Source: a bacterium
GTDB taxonomy: Bacteria; Verrucomicrobiota; Verrucomicrobiia; Limisphaerales; UBA11358
Length of the DNA stretch: 62,542 nt
Reading direction: 5' to 3'
Assembly: GCA_021780905.1 (NCBI GenBank)
Contig: JAJXXW010000027.1
Coordinates: forward strand, 1-62,542
In this document: one piece after another, positions 48,556-57,740 of the stretch
Layout of the letters: each line of letters begins with the position of its first letter
Position numbering within the stretch: position 1 is the stretch's first letter
Notes under the pieces: generated by a model
The model's input: only the letters and a program-made list of their open reading frames with translations
Database searches by the model: none
Told to the model about the DNA's origin: nothing
Position numbers and translations under genes: made by a program

Positions 48556-49185
48556 TCAGGAGTTTTTCAGGACGATGTGCATGACGACATTGCCGGTGTC
48601 GTGACAGCGGTCCACGACCTTTTCCATCAGCTCATAAACATCGCGCACGACGATGGCGCGGATGGCGTCATATTTGCCGCCGTAAAGATCACGCAACAGC
48701 GCGTTCATGTAGTTATCGGCTTCGGCTTCCACCAGTTGGAGGCGGTCGCTGTAGGTTTTGAGCTTTTCCATGTCCTCCATGTTCCGCAACTGCTTGACCA
48801 TTTCGTGGATCGCGTCGGTGGCCCTGGTCATCAGGTCGGCCTGCCTGGAAAAATCAATCCCGTCCAGGTGGGCTCCGGCCATCACCAGCCGTTCGGCGAG
48901 CTTTTCGGCGGCTTTGGATATGCGATAAAGCCCGCGCGCCAGCGCCTCGATGTCCTCGCGTTCGAGGCCGGTGATGAAGGTCTTTACCAGTTCGCTGCTG
49001 ATCTGCTCGGAGATTTTCTTTTCCTTGCGGCGCGCGAGAATGAGGTCGTCGTAATTCTGCGTGTTGCGCGGCGACTTCATCAGTTCGATGACCAGCCGGA
49101 CGCTTTCGTGGGATTCCTGGGCGGCGGCCTCGAGCAGTTCCTGAAAGCGGTCGCCCTGGCTGAAGAATTGCTGGATGGAAAACAT
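48556..49185 (-). CDS. DUF47/PhoU-like Pit accessory protein
   Basis: 209 residues from ATG 49185 (MFSIQQFFSQGDRFQELL). All-helical PhoU-like domain: LLEAAAQESHESVRLVIELM, LVKTFITGLEREDIEALARG and VVDRCHDTGNVVMHIVLKN with the conserved metal-binding acidic pattern (ExxxD). DUF47 proteins typically stand directly before Pit genes and modulate them. Alternative start at 49212 adds nine residues. Confidence 0.85.
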   Translation of the reverse strand: MFSIQQFFSQGDRFQELLEAAAQESHESVRLVIELMKSPRNTQNYDDLILARRKEKKISEQISSELVKTFITGLEREDIEALARGLYRISKAAEKLAERLVMAGAHLDGIDFSRQADLMTRATDAIHEMVKQLRNMEDMEKLKTYSDRLQLVEAEADNYMNALLRDLYGGKYDAIRAIVVRDVYELMEKVVDRCHDTGNVVMHIVLKNS

Positions 49186-49244
49186 ACGCGGGGAGTTTTT
49201 CAAAAAAAACACCGCCGTGCACGCAAAAACGGTTTTGCCCCGCG

Positions 49245-49901
49245 TCAGCCTTTGCCCGCGTGCCGGATGTCCTGCGCTTCACAAAGATAAACGATCTCTT
49301 CGGCGATGTTCTTCGCGTGGTCGGCGACACGTTCCAGACTTTTGGCGGCGACAATCCAATGGAGACAGCGCGCAATGGTGTCGGGATTCGCCATCATGTG
49401 CTCGGCGAGCTGCTGGTGGATTACACGGTTCAGCGCGTCCACTTCCTTGTCGCGCGGGATGAGGGCGCGGGCGGTGGCGGCGTCGCGGTGCGCAAATGCG
49501 TCGAGTGCGTCCTTGACCATGGCCAGCGCCATGGCCGCCATCTGGGGCAGTTCGAGCGTGATTTTCACCGGCGGCTCCTGCGCGAGATCGCGGGCGCGCT
49601 TGGCAATCTTGGTGGCCTCGTCGCCGATGCGTTCGAGGTTCTGGGAAATTTTCATGGCCACGGTGACAAGGCGCAGGTTGGTGGCCAGCGGCGCCTTGGT
49701 CAAAAGATGAATCGCCATGTCGTCAATTTCGATTTCCAACTGGTCAATGGTGTTGTCATCGGCCTTGACACGCAGGGCGAGGTCGTGGTTCCGCTGCATC
49801 AGCGCCTGCACCGCCTCGTTGACGGCTTTTTCCGAGTGGCTGGCCATGAGCAGCAATTTTTGCCGCAGCGCTTCCAGTCCGATTTCGTATTGGTTTTCCA
49901 T
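49245..49901 (-). CDS. phoU: Phosphate-signalling protein PhoU
   Basis: 218 residues, two PhoU helical repeats. LEIEIDDMAIHLLTKAPLAT, then ISQNLERIGDEATKIAKRAR and the second repeat SLERVADHAKNIAEEIVYLC (the ERxxDxxxNIAE motif occurs in both). It restrains PstB and PhoR under phosphate sufficiency. Last gene of the pst set, 20 bases after pstB. Confidence 0.95.
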   Translation of the reverse strand: MENQYEIGLEALRQKLLLMASHSEKAVNEAVQALMQRNHDLALRVKADDNTIDQLEIEIDDMAIHLLTKAPLATNLRLVTVAMKISQNLERIGDEATKIAKRARDLAQEPPVKITLELPQMAAMALAMVKDALDAFAHRDAATARALIPRDKEVDALNRVIHQQLAEHMMANPDTIARCLHWIVAAKSLERVADHAKNIAEEIVYLCEAQDIRHAGKG

Positions 49902-49920
49902 AAGGTCTGAAAAAATTAGC

Positions 49921-50697
49921 TCAACCGAAACGGCCGGTCACATAATCCTCCGTCTGCCGCTTCGCCGGATTGGTGAAAATCTTTGCGGTGGCATCAAATT
50001 CCACCAGTTCGCCCAGGTAGAAAAACGCCGTGAAATCGGAAACGCGCGCCGCCTGCTGCATGTTATGGGTGACGATGACAATGGTGTAATCCTTTTTCAG
50101 CTCGCCGATCAGGTCCTCGATCTTCTGGGTGGCCAGCGGGTCGAGTGCGGAGGCCGGCTCATCCATCAACAGCACTTCCGGCTGCACGGCGAGCGCGCGG
50201 GCGATGCACAGCCGCTGCTGCTGGCCGCCGGACAGGCTGATGGCCGGCGCGGACAGGCGATCCTTCACCTCGTCCCAGAGCGCGGCCATGCGCAGCGCCA
50301 GTTCTGCGCGCTCGGCGAGCAGCTTGCGGTCGCCAATGCCGTTCAAACGGAGGCCCACCGTCACGTTTTCCGCGATGGTCATGGTCGGAAACGGATTGGA
50401 TTTCTGAAACACCATGCCGACGCGGCGGCGGACGATGACCGGCTCGACGTTGGCCGCGTAGATGTCGTCGCCATCCAGGCGGATTTCGCCTTCCATGCGC
50501 GCCAGCGGATTCAACTCGTGCATCCGGTTCAGCGCGCGGAGAAAAGTGGATTTGCCGCAGCCGCTCGGCCCGATGATGGCGGTGACGGCCTTGGCGGTGA
50601 TGTCCAGGGAGATTCCCTTGAGCACCTGGTTGTCACCGAAAAAAATCGAGAGGTTGCGGGTGGTCAGCGCGGGGGTTCCTGGGGAAGTCATGGCCAT
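49921..50697 (-). CDS. pstB: Phosphate ABC transporter ATP-binding protein
   Basis: 258 residues from ATG 50697. Walker [19 protein letters not shown]-loop [12 protein letters not shown], signature [17 protein letters not shown], Walker [15 protein letters not shown]-loop [20 protein letters not shown] and RMHELNP are specific for PstB. The start lies four bases after the pstA stop. The longer open frame to 50838 is not needed. Confidence 0.96.
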   Translation of the reverse strand: MAMTSPGTPALTTRNLSIFFGDNQVLKGISLDITAKAVTAIIGPSGCGKSTFLRALNRMHELNPLARMEGEIRLDGDDIYAANVEPVIVRRRVGMVFQKSNPFPTMTIAENVTVGLRLNGIGDRKLLAERAELALRMAALWDEVKDRLSAPAISLSGGQQQRLCIARALAVQPEVLLMDEPASALDPLATQKIEDLIGELKKDYTIVIVTHNMQQAARVSDFTAFFYLGELVEFDATAKIFTNPAKRQTEDYVTGRFG

Positions 50698-50701
50698 GGC
50701 A

Positions 50702-51583
50702 TCAGCTTTTGCTTTGGAACCGGTCGCGCGTGAGGAAACGCACGCCGGCGTTGAGGAACAGCACCAGCGCCAGCAGCACGAGCGCGCCCGCCCAGGCCTG
50801 CCGGTGCCAGTCGTCGTAGGGTGAAATCGCGTAGGCAAAAATTTGCAGCGGCATCGCGGCGATGGGTTCGGTCAGGCTGTGCGCCCAGAACCGGTTGCCC
50901 AGCGCGGTGAACAGCAGCGGCGCGGTTTCGCCGGCGACGCGCGCCAGCGCCAGCAGCACGCCGGTGACAATGCCTTTTGACGCGGTGCGCAGGACGATTT
51001 GCACGATGGTGCGCCATTTGGAAATGCCCAGTGCCAGCGCGGCCTCGCGATAACCGCCGGGCACGAGTTGCAACACTTCTTCGGTCGTGCGCATCACCAG
51101 CGGAATCATCATCAGGCCGAGCACCAATCCGCCGGCCAGCGCCGAAAAACCGCGCGGAATCAGGATATGGCCGAACAGGGTGACGTTGTGGACGACCAGC
51201 AGCGCGAACACGACGATGCCCCAGGTGATGGACGGCACGCCGTTGAGAATGTCGGCGGCAAACCGAATCCACCAGTTCAACTTGCTGCCGCCATATTCGG
51301 ACAGATAAACGCCGCCGAGCACGCCGACGGGCACGCCGATGAGCGCGGCCTGCCCCAGCAGGATGAAGGTGCCCAGAATGGCGTTGCCCATGCCGCCGCC
51401 GGTTTCGCCGACCGGTTTGGGCAGTTGCGTGAAGAACGACCAGTTGATGGAGGTGAACCCTTCCTCGATGAGATGATAAAAAACCAGCAGCAGCGGCAGG
51501 ACGACCAGCACCGCGCACACGCAAGCCAATGTTTGCATGAACACGTTTTTAAACCTCCGCCAATGGTGGTTGGGAGCGGTCAT
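50702..51583 (-). CDS. pstA: Phosphate ABC transporter permease PstA
   Basis: 293 residues from ATG 51583 ([20 protein letters not shown]). Six membrane helices, [38 protein letters not shown] (a PstA signature) and the EAA loop [20 protein letters not shown]. It pairs with PstC as the membrane channel. The frame is open upstream to 51655, but that stretch overlaps a heptad repeat and is probably not translated. Confidence 0.95.
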   Translation of the reverse strand: MTAPNHHWRRFKNVFMQTLACVCAVLVVLPLLLVFYHLIEEGFTSINWSFFTQLPKPVGETGGGMGNAILGTFILLGQAALIGVPVGVLGGVYLSEYGGSKLNWWIRFAADILNGVPSITWGIVVFALLVVHNVTLFGHILIPRGFSALAGGLVLGLMMIPLVMRTTEEVLQLVPGGYREAALALGISKWRTIVQIVLRTASKGIVTGVLLALARVAGETAPLLFTALGNRFWAHSLTEPIAAMPLQIFAYAISPYDDWHRQAWAGALVLLALVLFLNAGVRFLTRDRFQSKS

Positions 51584-51630
51584 CGGGAAAGTGACGAGTG
51601 GGGAGCGGCGAGCGACGCCGTTGCCGGGCC

Positions 51631-51658
51631 GCAAATCGTGGATCGAAAATCGCAAATC
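51631..51658. repeat. 28-base heptad repeat between pstC and pstA
   Basis: Units GCAAATC, GTGGATC, GAAAATC, GCAAATC, with a weaker fifth (ATAAATG). It is the one array in the window outside a reading frame in use, lying 13 bases after the pstC stop. Confidence 0.7.
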
Positions 51659-51670
51659 ATAAATGGATCG

Positions 51671-52624
51671 TCAATGTTGCGGTTTCACCGTCGGGCCGGC
51701 AAAGGTTTTCAACAGCACTTGCGCAATGATGTTGACCAGCACGGTCACGCCCAGCAGCACCAGGCCGATTTCAAACAGCGCGCTCGGATACAAGCTGCCG
51801 GTGGCTTCATTGAATTCGTTGGCGATGACGCTGGCCAGCGTGTAACCGGGCGCGAAGAGCGATTTCACGATCTGCGGCGTGTTGCCGATGACCATTGTGA
51901 CCGCCATGGTCTCGCCCAGCGCGCGGCCCAGGCCGAGAATCACCGCGCCGAACAAACCCTTTTTCGCGTAGCTCAAAACGGCGATGCGTGTGACTTCCCA
52001 GCGCGTCGCGCCGAGCGCGTAGGCGGCCTCGCGTTGCAGGCCGGGCACCGAGCGCAGGATTTCACGCGAAACGGAGGTGATGATGGGAATGATCATGACG
52101 GCCACGATGATGCCGCCGGCCAGCATGCTGACGCCGTAAATCGGCCCTTGAAAAAACGGCAGGAAGCCGAGATATTTTTGCAGCCACGGAAACAGGTGAT
52201 CACGCAAAAACGGCACCATTACAAAAATCCCCCAGAGGCCGAGGATGACGCTCGGCACGGCGGCCAGCAGTTCGATGAACATCGTCAGCGGCTGGCGCAG
52301 CCAGAGCGGCGCGAGTTCGGTGAGGTAAACGGCGGTGGCGATGCTGATGGGCACGGCGATGAGCAGCGCCAGCAGCGACGAAATCACCGTGCCAAAAATA
52401 AACGGCAGCGCGCCATAGATATCGTTGACCGGATCCCACTCGCTGCTAGTCAGAAAATGCCAGCCGAATTTCTCCATGGCCGGCTTGGCCCCCTGCGCCA
52501 GCTCCCAGCCGATCAGAAAAACGAGCGCGAAGATGGTGAGCGCCATCACCAGCGTCAGCCATTGGAAGGCGCGGTCGCCAAAATGGCTGGGCGCTGGCGG
52601 AGTCGGTTGTTTGACGTGTTCGCT
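51671..52624 (-). CDS. pstC: Phosphate ABC transporter permease PstC
   Basis: 317 residues from GTG 52624. Six membrane helices; LAAVPSVILGLWGIFVMVPF, a PstC hallmark, and the EAA loop GLQREAAYALGATRWEVTRI. LGRALGETMAVTMVIGNTPQ is also conserved. A TTG start at 52642 (MKRQIV...) adds six residues. The pstS stop lies about 100 bases upstream. Confidence 0.94.
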   Translation of the reverse strand, partial: SEHVKQPTPPAPSHFGDRAFQWLTLVMALTIFALVFLIGWELAQGAKPAMEKFGWHFLTSSEWDPVNDIYGALPFIFGTVISSLLALLIAVPISIATAVYLTELAPLWLRQPLTMFIELLAAVPSVILGLWGIFVMVPFLRDHLFPWLQKYLGFLPFFQGPIYGVSMLAGGIIVAVMIIPIITSVSREILRSVPGLQREAAYALGATRWEVTRIAVLSYAKKGLFGAVILGLGRALGETMAVTMVIGNTPQIVKSLFAPGYTLASVIANEFNEATGSLYPSALFEIGLVLLGVTVLVNIIAQVLLKTFAGPTVKPQH

Positions 52625-52727
52625 CACGATTTGTCGCTTCAATTAAAAGATGACCGGACGAAGAACGGGAGGAACCCGCGCTTCGCCCGGTCCGCCGTTA
52701 AAAATAACGGTCGCGGAAACAAAGTCA

Positions 52728-53801
52728 TTATTTAATTGTCTCAAGCAGCGACAATTCGCGCTGCTGCACGGCGTCCGGCAACGGCGCGTAGTCGAGCGCC
52801 GGCGAGAGTTTCTGGCCCTCGGTGACCGCCCATTTCAGGAAACCGACCAGCTTCTGCCCGGTCTCCGCTTTCTTGGAATGCTGATACACCAACACCCAAC
52901 TGGCGCCGGCGATGGGGTAGGCCTTATCTCCCGGCGCATTAACCATGGAGAAACGGTAGTCCTCCGGAATTTTCGCGGTGGCCATCGCCGCGCTGATGGT
53001 ATCCAATTCCGGCAGGACAAAATTGCCCGCCGCATTTTTTATCTCCGCGTAAGTCATCCGGTTTTGCTTGGCATAGGCCAGTTCCACATAGCCGATGGCG
53101 CCGACAAGCTGCTTGACCTGGCCGGCCACACCTTCGTTGCCCTTGCCGCCGAGTCCGACCGGCCACTTGATGGACGTGCCTTTTCCAACCGAACTCGCCC
53201 AGATGGGACTGACACTGCTCAAGTAATCGGTGAAGATGAACGTCGTGCCGCTGCCGTCAGTGCGATGGACGACGACGATCGGCAAGTCCGGCAGGGCCAC
53301 GTCGGGATTGAGCGCGGTGATGTTCGGATCATTCCATTTGGTGATGGTGCCGAGGTAAATGCCCGAAACGGTGTCAGCATCCAGTTTGACTTTTGGATTG
53401 CCGGGCAGGTTATAGGCGATGGCCTCGCCGCCCACCACAATGGGCAGATGCAGGATTTTGTCGGGGGCGGTGGCCATGTCGGCGTCTTTCATGGGCGCGT
53501 CGGATGCGCCAAAGTCCACCGTCTGGTTGAGCAGCAGCTTTTGGCCTGCTCCGGATCCGATGGACTGGTAGTTGAACCGGACATCGCCGTTCACTTTTGC
53601 ATACGCCTCAAACCACTTGGTGAAGGCGGGATAGTCAAAAGTGGAGCCCGCGCCGTTAATGAGCGTCTGCGCGGCCGAGCTATTGGTCGCCTCCCTAGCA
53701 CTGCCATTGGTGGCACCGTCGTTTTTCGAGCATGAAACCGACAGGCATAGCGCAGCCAGCCAGCCCGCCGGACCGAACAGTTTGATGATTCCTTTATTCA
53801 T
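52728..53801 (-). CDS. pstS: Phosphate-binding periplasmic protein PstS
   Basis: 357 residues. Signal peptide with a lipobox-like end (LAALCLSVSCSKND, Cys near 24), so probably a lipoprotein. The phosphate pocket segments are present: INGAGSTFDYPAFTKWFEAY, YQSIGSGAGQKLLLNQTVDF followed by GASDAPM, and VVHRTDGSGTTFIFTDYLS. It delivers phosphate to PstCAB. A Pho-box-like repeat lies 39 bases before the start, overlapping the 3' flank of the porin gene. Confidence 0.95.
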   Translation of the reverse strand: MNKGIIKLFGPAGWLAALCLSVSCSKNDGATNGSAREATNSSAAQTLINGAGSTFDYPAFTKWFEAYAKVNGDVRFNYQSIGSGAGQKLLLNQTVDFGASDAPMKDADMATAPDKILHLPIVVGGEAIAYNLPGNPKVKLDADTVSGIYLGTITKWNDPNITALNPDVALPDLPIVVVHRTDGSGTTFIFTDYLSSVSPIWASSVGKGTSIKWPVGLGGKGNEGVAGQVKQLVGAIGYVELAYAKQNRMTYAEIKNAAGNFVLPELDTISAAMATAKIPEDYRFSMVNAPGDKAYPIAGASWVLVYQHSKKAETGQKLVGFLKWAVTEGQKLSPALDYAPLPDAVQQRELSLLETIK

Positions 53802-53839
53802 GGTTTTTTAAGTTTATTCAACTTTGGAGAAATGTGCTT

Positions 53840-53856
53840 GTTACGATTGGGTGACG
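53840..53856 (-). promoter_or_regulatory. Pho-box-like repeat upstream of pstS
   Basis: On the minus strand CGTCAC and CGTAAC occur 11 bases apart (plus-strand GTTACG at 53840 and GTGACG at 53851), matching the spacing of PhoB boxes (CTGTCAT-N4-CTGTCAT). It lies 39 bases before the pstS start. PhoB itself is not in the window. Confidence 0.6.
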
Positions 53857-53857
53857 T

Positions 53858-55378
53858 TTAGAATCTCCAAGTCAGGTCCATTTGCACCAGGTTGTAATCC
53901 TTGATTGGGTTGATGTAGGGGATATCCAAGTTGCTGCCGCCGGTGCCGAGATTGTTGTTAATGGGGGTGGCATAACCATAGCGGATGGTGCCGATGATCG
54001 CGTCGGTGAAACTGTAGGCTAAGGCTACGTATAGTCCCTCCAAGTTGCCCCGGCCTTCAAAAAAGTCCGAGTCAATCAGGTTCACGTCCAGAGCGTATTG
54101 TTCGATATATTGCCAATACATCCGGGCCTCCCAGGTGTTTTTCTTGGACGTTGAGCCGTAGACCAAGCCTTGAGTCGGTCCATAGACCGGGCCGGCGCTC
54201 CCGATGCCGATGCCCACCTGGTAAGCAATATCCTGTCCGGCAACCGGGCCGCCCGTAGAAAAAGCACCGGGAGCGGCGTAATAGGCGGCGTTAGCGCGGT
54301 CATTGCCTTTGAAATTATAGGCAAAATCGCCGAAGAGCCGGCCTTGCAAGAGTCCCAGCGGCGAGCGTTTGATCTGGAAATCGAACTCGGCCGGGATTTC
54401 CAGAATGAGCAGATCATTGATGCCAACTTGATTGTAATAATAGGTTCCATTTGCCTGAAGATTCATGCCTTTGGCGGAGCCTTGTCCCACAAACGGCGAG
54501 TTCAATGAATCCACGCCGGAGCCGGTGCCCGAACCGGTGTAGTTGTAAACCACCGGGGCGGCTTTGAACGACATTCCATTATCGAATTTCACCACGCCGC
54601 CGAGTTGCCAGGCCAGGATGAAAGTGTCGCCGCTCGGCGACGACAAACCCGGGGTCGGATTTTGATAGTCAAACTGTCCGAAATCGGCGAACAAATCCAC
54701 GTTGCCCAGGGAGTATTTGAATTTTTCAAACGCGCCTTCCGGGTTGATGTCCGAATCCCAGACCATCGGCGTCGTGTAGAGCGGCATGGGCATCCGGCCC
54801 GCGGTCATCTCAATCCAATCGGCAGGATGCCAGTTCAGAAACCCCTGGCCAAGATAGATGCCGCTGGTGCTTTTGTCCGAGGGCGAAAGCTGGCCGCCAT
54901 TCCCGTTGCTCCCAAAGGTGTCCCAGGGGGACCGGGCGTTGTTCGAGGTTTCCATGCGAAGGCCGTAGCTCCAGTCGTCGAAGAGATCGCCCTTCACGCC
55001 AAAACGAAGGGCATAGCGAAAGCGTTCACGGTGATAAGTGTCGCCGGTCGCGCCGGTTTGCGTCGCGCTGCCCGGGGTGGGGTTGTCCACACCGCGGTAT
55101 TCGTAACGGAGCCGAAAATCTCCATAGAACCCCATGCTCTTGATCGAGTCTGCCAGTTTCCACTTTGATGCCGGCAATTGATTGACCAGATTGGTCTGGT
55201 CGGCGGCATTTTCCGCCTTTAATGTGTTCGCCTCGTCCGTGGTCAGGACGCCTTTTTGCTCCAGCTTGTTAAGCAACGCGTCCACGGAAGATTGCGCGTG
55301 GGCTTGCGGGGCGAGGGCGGCCAGCGTGGTGGTGCCGGCGATCAGTGCGAGTTTCTTGGTGGTTTGTGTTTTTTTCAT
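53858..55378 (-). CDS. Outer membrane beta-barrel porin, probably phosphate-linked
   Basis: 506 residues. Signal peptide ending AQAHAQ, a short coiled coil (SSVDALLNKLEQKGVLTTDE), then a beta barrel starting FYGDFRLRYEYRG. Alternating strands follow, and the protein ends with an aromatic residue (MDLTWRF), the outer-membrane insertion signal. Resembles putative porins of Verrucomicrobia and OprP-like proteins. Position before pstS and phased Pho-box-like repeats upstream suggest phosphate uptake across the outer membrane. Selectivity is inferred from context. Confidence 0.82.
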   Translation of the reverse strand: MKKTQTTKKLALIAGTTTLAALAPQAHAQSSVDALLNKLEQKGVLTTDEANTLKAENAADQTNLVNQLPASKWKLADSIKSMGFYGDFRLRYEYRGVDNPTPGSATQTGATGDTYHRERFRYALRFGVKGDLFDDWSYGLRMETSNNARSPWDTFGSNGNGGQLSPSDKSTSGIYLGQGFLNWHPADWIEMTAGRMPMPLYTTPMVWDSDINPEGAFEKFKYSLGNVDLFADFGQFDYQNPTPGLSSPSGDTFILAWQLGGVVKFDNGMSFKAAPVVYNYTGSGTGSGVDSLNSPFVGQGSAKGMNLQANGTYYYNQVGINDLLILEIPAEFDFQIKRSPLGLLQGRLFGDFAYNFKGNDRANAAYYAAPGAFSTGGPVAGQDIAYQVGIGIGSAGPVYGPTQGLVYGSTSKKNTWEARMYWQYIEQYALDVNLIDSDFFEGRGNLEGLYVALAYSFTDAIIGTIRYGYATPINNNLGTGGSNLDIPYINPIKDYNLVQMDLTWRF

Positions 55379-55427
55379 GGTTAAGATTTTTCACTTCTCA
55401 GGAACGCGGGCATAATTGAACACGCTT

Positions 55428-55467
55428 GTTACAAACAAATGTCGGAATTGTTACAGTTGTGTGACAA
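55428..55467 (-). promoter_or_regulatory. Phased Pho-box-like repeats upstream of the porin
   Basis: On the minus strand TGTCAC (plus GTGACA at 55461) and TGTAAC (plus GTTACA at 55450) are 11 bases apart, and another TGTAAC (55428) lies exactly 22 bases further on. TTGTCACACAACTGTAAC matches the 18-base PhoB box well. It ends about 50 bases before the porin start. Confidence 0.65.
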
Positions 55468-56032
55468 TTTTGGTTCATCCGGGAATTGTGAGTCTGGAAC
55501 GGGTGTTTTCAAGACTTGGCGGGGCATTGAATCGCCCGGCACGGAAAGCCTGCCTTGCGAAGGAAGCGGTTTGCGCCGATTTTGCCTGGCTATGAGAAAA
55601 GCCGCGCTGGGCTGGGCGATTCAATGTCTATTCGCCGGCGAAATCAACCGCAGCATGGCTGGAATCTATCCCCCTGGGGCAGCTTTCCGCTTGCCGGTGC
55701 CTCAAACCAAGCAATTGGGTGCCGGAGCCGCTGACGCAGCAGCTTGTAAATCCCGTGCGCTGTGTTCTAGTTCACGCCGCACATCTTGGCGGCGGTCAGG
55801 GCCGGCACATCGTGGGCAAAACACTTCAACACCGCTTGAAAATCCCGCTCCAAAACGCGCGCACGCTTCAAATACCTGTTTCGCATTGTCATTCCTAGTG
55901 TTTCAGCAGGTTCACACCTACTCAACTAGGAAAGACCCTGGTCAATTGCGGGACACCACATTAGGTGATTCGCATTAATTGCAGTTGTTTCGTAACCAGT
56001 TGTTGCGATATTTCGTCCGAATTCACTATAAA
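55468..56032. other. Intergenic region with transposase debris
   Basis: About 565 bases between the Pho boxes and the ThuA-DUF1080 gene. It holds a dead IS1595 transposase (below). The plus-strand frame at 55439-55978 is open but reads as composition noise, with no domain. Nothing else was identified. Confidence 0.5.
55620..55886 (-). pseudogene. IS1595-type transposase remnant
   Basis: From an ATG at 55886 the frame gives MRNRYLKRARVLERDFQAVL, followed by ...LTAAKMCGVN, then a TAG stop and NTAHGIYKLLRQR. The MRNRYLKRARI start and the LTAxxxAxLTGxNxNTxxRxYxLLR motif are typical of IS1595 transposases. The internal stop and later frame loss show it is dead. A 23-base stretch at 55935-55957 (ending GGGACACC) may be its terminal repeat. 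The left limit is approximate. Confidence 0.7.
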
Positions 56033-57706
56033 ATGAAAGCATTCCAAACTCGTTCGTTTCTTTCCGTGCTGACCGTGTTGTTGTTCGTCGCGGCTCTCAC
56101 CGCCTCAGCGGCGACCAAGAAAATATTATTCTTCAGCAAATCCAGCGGCTTTGAGCACCCGGTCATCTCCTGGAAGAATGGCCGGCCGAGTTTTGTGGAA
56201 AACATCCTCTTGGAGCTCGGGCAAAAGAACGGCTGGGAGTTCACCTTCTCCAAGGATGGCTCCAAATTCAGCCCGGAATATCTGGCGCAATTCGACGCGG
56301 TGTTTTTCTACACCAGCGGGGATTTGTGCAGCGCAGGCACCGACAAACAGCCTCCCATGACCCCGGCCGGCAAGCAGGCGTTGTTTGATTATGTGCGCGG
56401 CGGCAAAGGCTTCATCGCCACACATTCCGCTTCCGACACGTTCCACACGGCCAACGAATCTAAAAAAGGCTCGGATCGCTACGTCAACCACGGCACGAAC
56501 GCGGATCCTTACGTGTGTTTTCTCGGCGGCGAATTCATCATCCACGGCGCGCAGCAGGTGGCGACCAACCGGGTGATGGATCCAAAATTTCCGGGCTTTG
56601 AAAAGACCGGGGACAGCTTCGCGTTCCTGGAGGAATGGTATTCGCTCAAGGATTTTGCGCCGGATGATCATTGTTTGACGGTGATTGACGCGCCGCATAT
56701 GAAAGGCCCGATGTATGACCGCCCGCCGTATCCGAACACCTGGGCGCGCTTGGAAGGCAAAGGCCGCGTGTGGTATACCGCGCTGGGCCATCGCGAGGAC
56801 GTTTGGACAAATCCGACCTTCCAGCAAATTCTCGTGGGCGGCATCAAGTGGGCGCTTGGCGAAGTTTCGGCCGTCGTGACCCCGAACCTCCAGACCGCCG
56901 CGCCCGGCGCTTACACCAATCCGCATTATTCGGAATCCAAAGGCAAAGGTGGCAACAAAAAAACCGGTGCCAAAACCAACCCGTCCGACCCGGCGGCGCA
57001 AAACACGTTGACCGCGCAGGAAAAAGCCGACGGCTGGCAACTGCTGTGGGATGGCAAAACTTCCGCCGGCTGGCGCAGTGTGAAAGCGGAGGAATTTCCC
57101 AAGTCCGGCTGGACCCTGCGCGATGGGGTTCTGACGGTTCACGAAAATGGCGGCGAGGAATCCGCCGGCGGCGGCGACATCATCACGCGCCAGCGTTACG
57201 CGAATTTTGAATTACAGGCGGATTTCAAGATCACGACCGGCGCGAACAGCGGCATCAAGATTTTCGTGCAGCCGAACCTGTCGCCAATTGACAAAAAGAC
57301 CGGCAAGCCAGTCGGCAAAGGTTCCGCCATCGGCATGGAGTTTCAAATCCTCGACGACGCGCATCACCCCGACGCCAAGCTGGGTCGCGATGGCGACCGC
57401 ACCCTCGGCTCGCTCTACGACATAATCCCCGCGCCGAAGGATAAAAAGGTCATGCCCATCGGCGAATGGAATCACGCGCGGATTTTGTCGCAGGGCAAGC
57501 ATGTCACCTTCTGGCTGAACGGCGAGAAGACGGTGGAATTCGAGCGCGGCTCGCCGGAGTTCCGCGCGGCGGTTGCCATGAGCAAATTCAAATACATCAC
57601 CAACCCCGGCTTTGGCGAATGGGCGGACGGTCATATTTTGCTGCAGGATCACGGCGACGAAGTTTCCTTCCGCAACGTGAAGCTCCGCGAACTGCCGGCC
57701 AATTAA
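56033..57706 (+). CDS. Secreted ThuA-DUF1080 fusion protein
   Basis: 557 residues from ATG 56033 with a signal peptide ending SAA at about 28. The first half is a ThuA-like amidotransferase fold (KILFFSKSSGFEHPVISWKN, later GGKGFIATHSASDTFH and FLGGEFIIHGAQQ). The second half is DUF1080, a 3-keto-disaccharide hydrolase/LamG-like domain (GWQLLWDGKTSAGWRSVKAE, then FELQADFKITTGANSGIKIF). These fusions are frequent in Verrucomicrobia and Planctomycetes and act on oxidised sugars. Next to an esterase and a Gfo/Idh oxidoreductase, suggesting a sugar-processing set. Confidence 0.88.
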   Translation: MKAFQTRSFLSVLTVLLFVAALTASAATKKILFFSKSSGFEHPVISWKNGRPSFVENILLELGQKNGWEFTFSKDGSKFSPEYLAQFDAVFFYTSGDLCSAGTDKQPPMTPAGKQALFDYVRGGKGFIATHSASDTFHTANESKKGSDRYVNHGTNADPYVCFLGGEFIIHGAQQVATNRVMDPKFPGFEKTGDSFAFLEEWYSLKDFAPDDHCLTVIDAPHMKGPMYDRPPYPNTWARLEGKGRVWYTALGHREDVWTNPTFQQILVGGIKWALGEVSAVVTPNLQTAAPGAYTNPHYSESKGKGGNKKTGAKTNPSDPAAQNTLTAQEKADGWQLLWDGKTSAGWRSVKAEEFPKSGWTLRDGVLTVHENGGEESAGGGDIITRQRYANFELQADFKITTGANSGIKIFVQPNLSPIDKKTGKPVGKGSAIGMEFQILDDAHHPDAKLGRDGDRTLGSLYDIIPAPKDKKVMPIGEWNHARILSQGKHVTFWLNGEKTVEFERGSPEFRAAVAMSKFKYITNPGFGEWADGHILLQDHGDEVSFRNVKLRELPAN

Positions 57707-57740
57707 ACCCGCGGCGGGACTTGAAACGCGAATAACAACC

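Noticed and set aside
55439..55978. 179-residue plus-strand protein
   Set aside because: The peptide has no domain, overlaps the Pho boxes and the dead IS1595 transposase on the other strand, and reads as compositional noise.
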